A stretch of DNA of 6,514 nucleotides from Desulfovibrio sp. (GTDB lineage: Bacteria > Desulfobacterota > Desulfovibrionia > Desulfovibrionales > Desulfovibrionaceae), in assembly GCA_020217165.1 (NCBI GenBank), contig JAIWOE010000201.1, positions 1 through 6,514 of the forward strand, given 5' to 3'. Below, piece after piece: positions 4,772 to 6,514 of this stretch. Each line of letters opens with the position of its first letter. Within the stretch, counting starts at the first letter, position 1. Under the pieces are notes generated by a model. It was not told the origin of the DNA. It saw nothing but the letters and a program-made list of their open reading frames with translations, and did not search any database. The translations under genes were made by a program, and so were the position numbers.

Positions 4772-6451
4772 GTGAGCACGCCACGCCCGGTGTCGCGTTC
4801 GCTGCTGTGGATCGTCTTGTGCGGTGCGCTGTTCCTGGCGGGATGCGCCCGGCCCGCGCCGCCGTCTGCGAGCCAGGAACTGCACCTGGTGGTGGTGCAC
4901 AGCAACGACACCCATTCCTACCTGGCCGGGCGCGACAAATACGGCAACGCCTGCCTGGCCTCTGCCGAATGCGTGGGCGGCCTGCCCCGCATGGCCACCG
5001 CCATCAAGGACGCCAAGGACGCCAAGGACGCCAAGGGCAGGGGCGACAACGTCCTGGTCCTGGACGCCGGGGACCAGTTTCAGGGCACCCTGTTCTACAC
5101 CGCCGGCAAATGGCCGATGCTGGCCGATATCAACACCCTCATGCCCTACGATGCCATGACCCTGGGCAACCACGAGTTTGACGACGGCTGCGAGGACGCC
5201 GCCTCCTTCGTCAAGGCCCTGTCCTTCCCCGTGGTGGCGGCCAACCTGGATCCCCAGCCCGGCTGCCCCCTGCATGGCGCACCGTACCACCCCTGGATCA
5301 TTCGGGAAGTACGCGGCGTCAAGGTGGCGGTGGTGGGTCTGGCCAACCCCGATGTCTGCACCCTGGCCGCGGCCTGCCCGCAGACACACTTCACGGACAG
5401 CGCCGCCACCCTGCGCAAGGCCGTGACCGACCTGGAACGCCAGGGCGTGCGGCACATCGTGGCCCTGACCCACCTGGGCCTGCCCGAAGACCGCGCCTTG
5501 GCCCGCAGCGTGGATGGCGTGGACATCATCGTCGGCGGCCACACCCACACCTACCTGGGGGAAGGCTCCAAGGACGGCCCTTATCCCGTGGTGGAGTACG
5601 CCCCCTCGGGCCAGCCCGTGCTGGTGGTCACGGCCGCCTATGCCGCGGAGTACCTGGGGGAACTGGAAGTGACCTTCGACGCAAGCGGCGTGCCCCGGCA
5701 GTGGCAGGGGGCAGCCCGTCGCCTGGATGCCTCCGTGACGCCGGATGCGGCCGTGGAAGCCAAGGTGGCGGCCCACGCCAGGGAACTGGAGCGATTTCGC
5801 GCCGTCCCACTGGGCCGCAACGATCTGGAGTATGCCGACGGCATAGAGGCCTGCCGTCGGGGCGAGTGCCTGGGCGGGCTGGTGGTGGCCGACGCCATGC
5901 TGGAGGCCGGCCGGCCGTACGGGGCGGAAATCGCCATCCTCAACGGCGGCAGCCTGCGCGCCCCCCTCAAGCGCGGCGAACTGACCCGCGGCGATGTGCT
6001 TTCGGTCCTGCCCTTCGGCAACGCCCTGGTCCTCCGCCAATACAGCGGAGAGCAGTTGTTGGCCGCCCTGGAACATGGTGTGGCGGGCGAAGGTGGCGTG
6101 GGGCCCCGGCTGCTGCACGTCGCCGGCCTGCGTTATGGGTTTGACCCCACCCAGCCCCCGGGCCGACGCCTGCAGTGGGCCACCCTCACCGACGGCCGCG
6201 GCGCCCACGGTGCCCACGGTGCCCGGCGGGCCGTGGACAAGACCGGTCAATACACCGTCATCCTCAGCACCTTCCTGGCTAAGGGCGGCGACGGCTACAC
6301 CATGCTGACCCAGGGCCAGACCGTCCCCTCCCCCGAGCCCCTGGATGCGGACGTGCTGGGCGCCTACCTTCAGGCCCATTCCCCCCTGACCATGCCCAAG
6401 ACGGGCCGCATCCGTATCAACTCGCCCAGCGCGCCCAGCACGCCCAGGTAA
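4772..6451 (+). CDS. Lipoprotein 5'-nucleotidase (UshA/CD73 family metallophosphoesterase)
   Basis: The predicted enzyme hydrolyses extracytoplasmic nucleotides to nucleosides and phosphate; relatives also cleave UDP-sugars or NAD. It has 559 residues, close to UshA (about 550). Residues 1-25 are a lipoprotein signal with lipobox LAGC (C25), so it should be anchored to an outer-facing membrane; the following Ala-Arg gives no inner-membrane retention signal. The N-terminal phosphoesterase domain has all metal and catalytic residues: D46 and H48 in SNDTH, D101 in DAGDQFQG, N133-H134 and D137 in GNHEFD, H234 in THLG, H257 and H259 in GGHTH. The C-terminal substrate domain has R362 in CRRGEC, N391 and R396 in NGGSLR, F415 in LPFGN, F501 and D507 in FLAKGGDGY, matching the CD73 nucleoside-binding set. 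Cys pairs C61/C67 and C361/C366 also match CD73 disulfides. It is the second gene of the acyltransferase unit and carries three 9-bp tandem repeats. Confidence 0.92.
   Translation: MSTPRPVSRSLLWIVLCGALFLAGCARPAPPSASQELHLVVVHSNDTHSYLAGRDKYGNACLASAECVGGLPRMATAIKDAKDAKDAKGRGDNVLVLDAGDQFQGTLFYTAGKWPMLADINTLMPYDAMTLGNHEFDDGCEDAASFVKALSFPVVAANLDPQPGCPLHGAPYHPWIIREVRGVKVAVVGLANPDVCTLAAACPQTHFTDSAATLRKAVTDLERQGVRHIVALTHLGLPEDRALARSVDGVDIIVGGHTHTYLGEGSKDGPYPVVEYAPSGQPVLVVTAAYAAEYLGELEVTFDASGVPRQWQGAARRLDASVTPDAAVEAKVAAHARELERFRAVPLGRNDLEYADGIEACRRGECLGGLVVADAMLEAGRPYGAEIAILNGGSLRAPLKRGELTRGDVLSVLPFGNALVLRQYSGEQLLAALEHGVAGEGGVGPRLLHVAGLRYGFDPTQPPGRRLQWATLTDGRGAHGAHGARRAVDKTGQYTVILSTFLAKGGDGYTMLTQGQTVPSPEPLDADVLGAYLQAHSPLTMPKTGRIRINSPSAPSTPR
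5005..5036 (+). repeat. 9-bp in-frame tandem repeat in the nucleotidase gene (first)
   Basis: CAAGGACGC is repeated three times (5005-5013, 5014-5022, 5023-5031), followed by a partial CAAGG. It encodes KDAKDAKDAK (79-88) in a surface loop between GGLPRMATAI and the metal-binding VLDAGD. By recalled comparison with human CD73, this loop is about six residues longer here, equal to two repeat units. Confidence 0.85.
6203..6220 (+). repeat. 9-bp in-frame tandem repeat in the nucleotidase gene (second)
   Basis: GCCCACGGT occurs twice in a row (6203-6211, 6212-6220), followed by a diverged third unit starting GCCCGG. It encodes AHGAHGA (478-484) in the substrate-binding domain, in a loop before the strand QYTVILSTF. 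Confidence 0.75.
6423..6448 (+). repeat. 9-bp in-frame tandem repeat at the end of the nucleotidase gene (third)
   Basis: Three near-identical units (CGCCCAGCG, CGCCCAGCA, CGCCCAGG) run to the TAA stop at 6449-6451. They encode the Ser/Pro-rich tail SPSAPSTPR (551-559), beyond the conserved domain. Confidence 0.75.
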
Positions 6452-6480
6452 TCTTCCTGAAACACACCCTGGCGCACTCT

Positions 6481-6510
6481 CCTGGCCGGCGGGACCCCCC
6501 GCCGGCCAGG
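6481..6510 (+). terminator. Strong GC hairpin after the nucleotidase gene
   Basis: CCTGGCCGGCGGG (6481-6493) and CCCGCCGGCCAGG (6498-6510) form a perfect 13-bp stem with a four-base loop, 29 bases after the stop codon. The window ends four bases later (GTCA), so a T-run cannot be seen. The position and stability make it the likely terminator of the acyltransferase-nucleotidase unit. Confidence 0.65.
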
Positions 6511-6514
6511 GTCA

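Noticed and set aside
4598..6379. 593-codon open frame on the minus strand opposite the nucleotidase
   Set aside because: It lies antisense to a gene with complete catalytic motifs, gives a Gly/Val/His/Gln-rich translation with no family motif, and runs on into the acyltransferase region. Long antisense frames are expected in GC-rich genes.

Overview
The window is GC-rich and reads like a chromosomal segment of a Gram-negative bacterium. Codon choice is strongly GC-biased, Shine-Dalgarno sequences are clear, and one gene carries a classic lipoprotein signal peptide. The gene style would suit a sulfate reducer of the Desulfovibrionales, but that assignment is an impression and cannot be proven from the sequence.

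Layout: (1) Positions 1-275 hold no gene I can support. They carry two good leftward sigma70-like promoters (TTGACA-N17-TAGAAG at 279-251 and TTGACG-N17-TAATAC at 164-136) that must serve something left of the window. (2) A small membrane-anchored or exported protein with eight cysteines lies on the minus strand (629-276). (3) Divergent from it, across a 167-bp intergenic region containing an 11-bp-arm inverted repeat, is a LysR-type regulator (797-1720). (4) Twenty-six bases further on is a GAF-domain protein (1747-3039) that ends in a histidine-kinase-like H-box hairpin but has no ATPase domain. (5) Convergent with it, nine bases away, is csaA (3387-3049, minus), a tRNA-binding-fold protein. 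(6) Divergent from csaA are a GNAT/BioF2-type acyltransferase (3556-4752) and, 19 bases downstream, a lipoprotein 5'-nucleotidase (4772-6451). A strong GC hairpin at 6481-6510 closes the region.

Probable transcription units: the Cys-rich gene alone; lysR plus the GAF protein; csaA alone; acyltransferase plus nucleotidase. The LysR regulator and the GAF/H-box protein make a regulatory pair of unknown input. The inverted repeat upstream of the regulator is the natural candidate for its binding site, controlling itself and the Cys-rich gene. The acyltransferase and the nucleotidase share a unit, but the sequence does not show a common pathway.

The points most worth a second look are the histidine-kinase-like protein without an ATPase domain, the eight-cysteine small protein beside the regulator, and three separate 9-bp in-frame tandem repeats within the nucleotidase gene. 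No mobile element, CRISPR array, tRNA or rRNA was seen.
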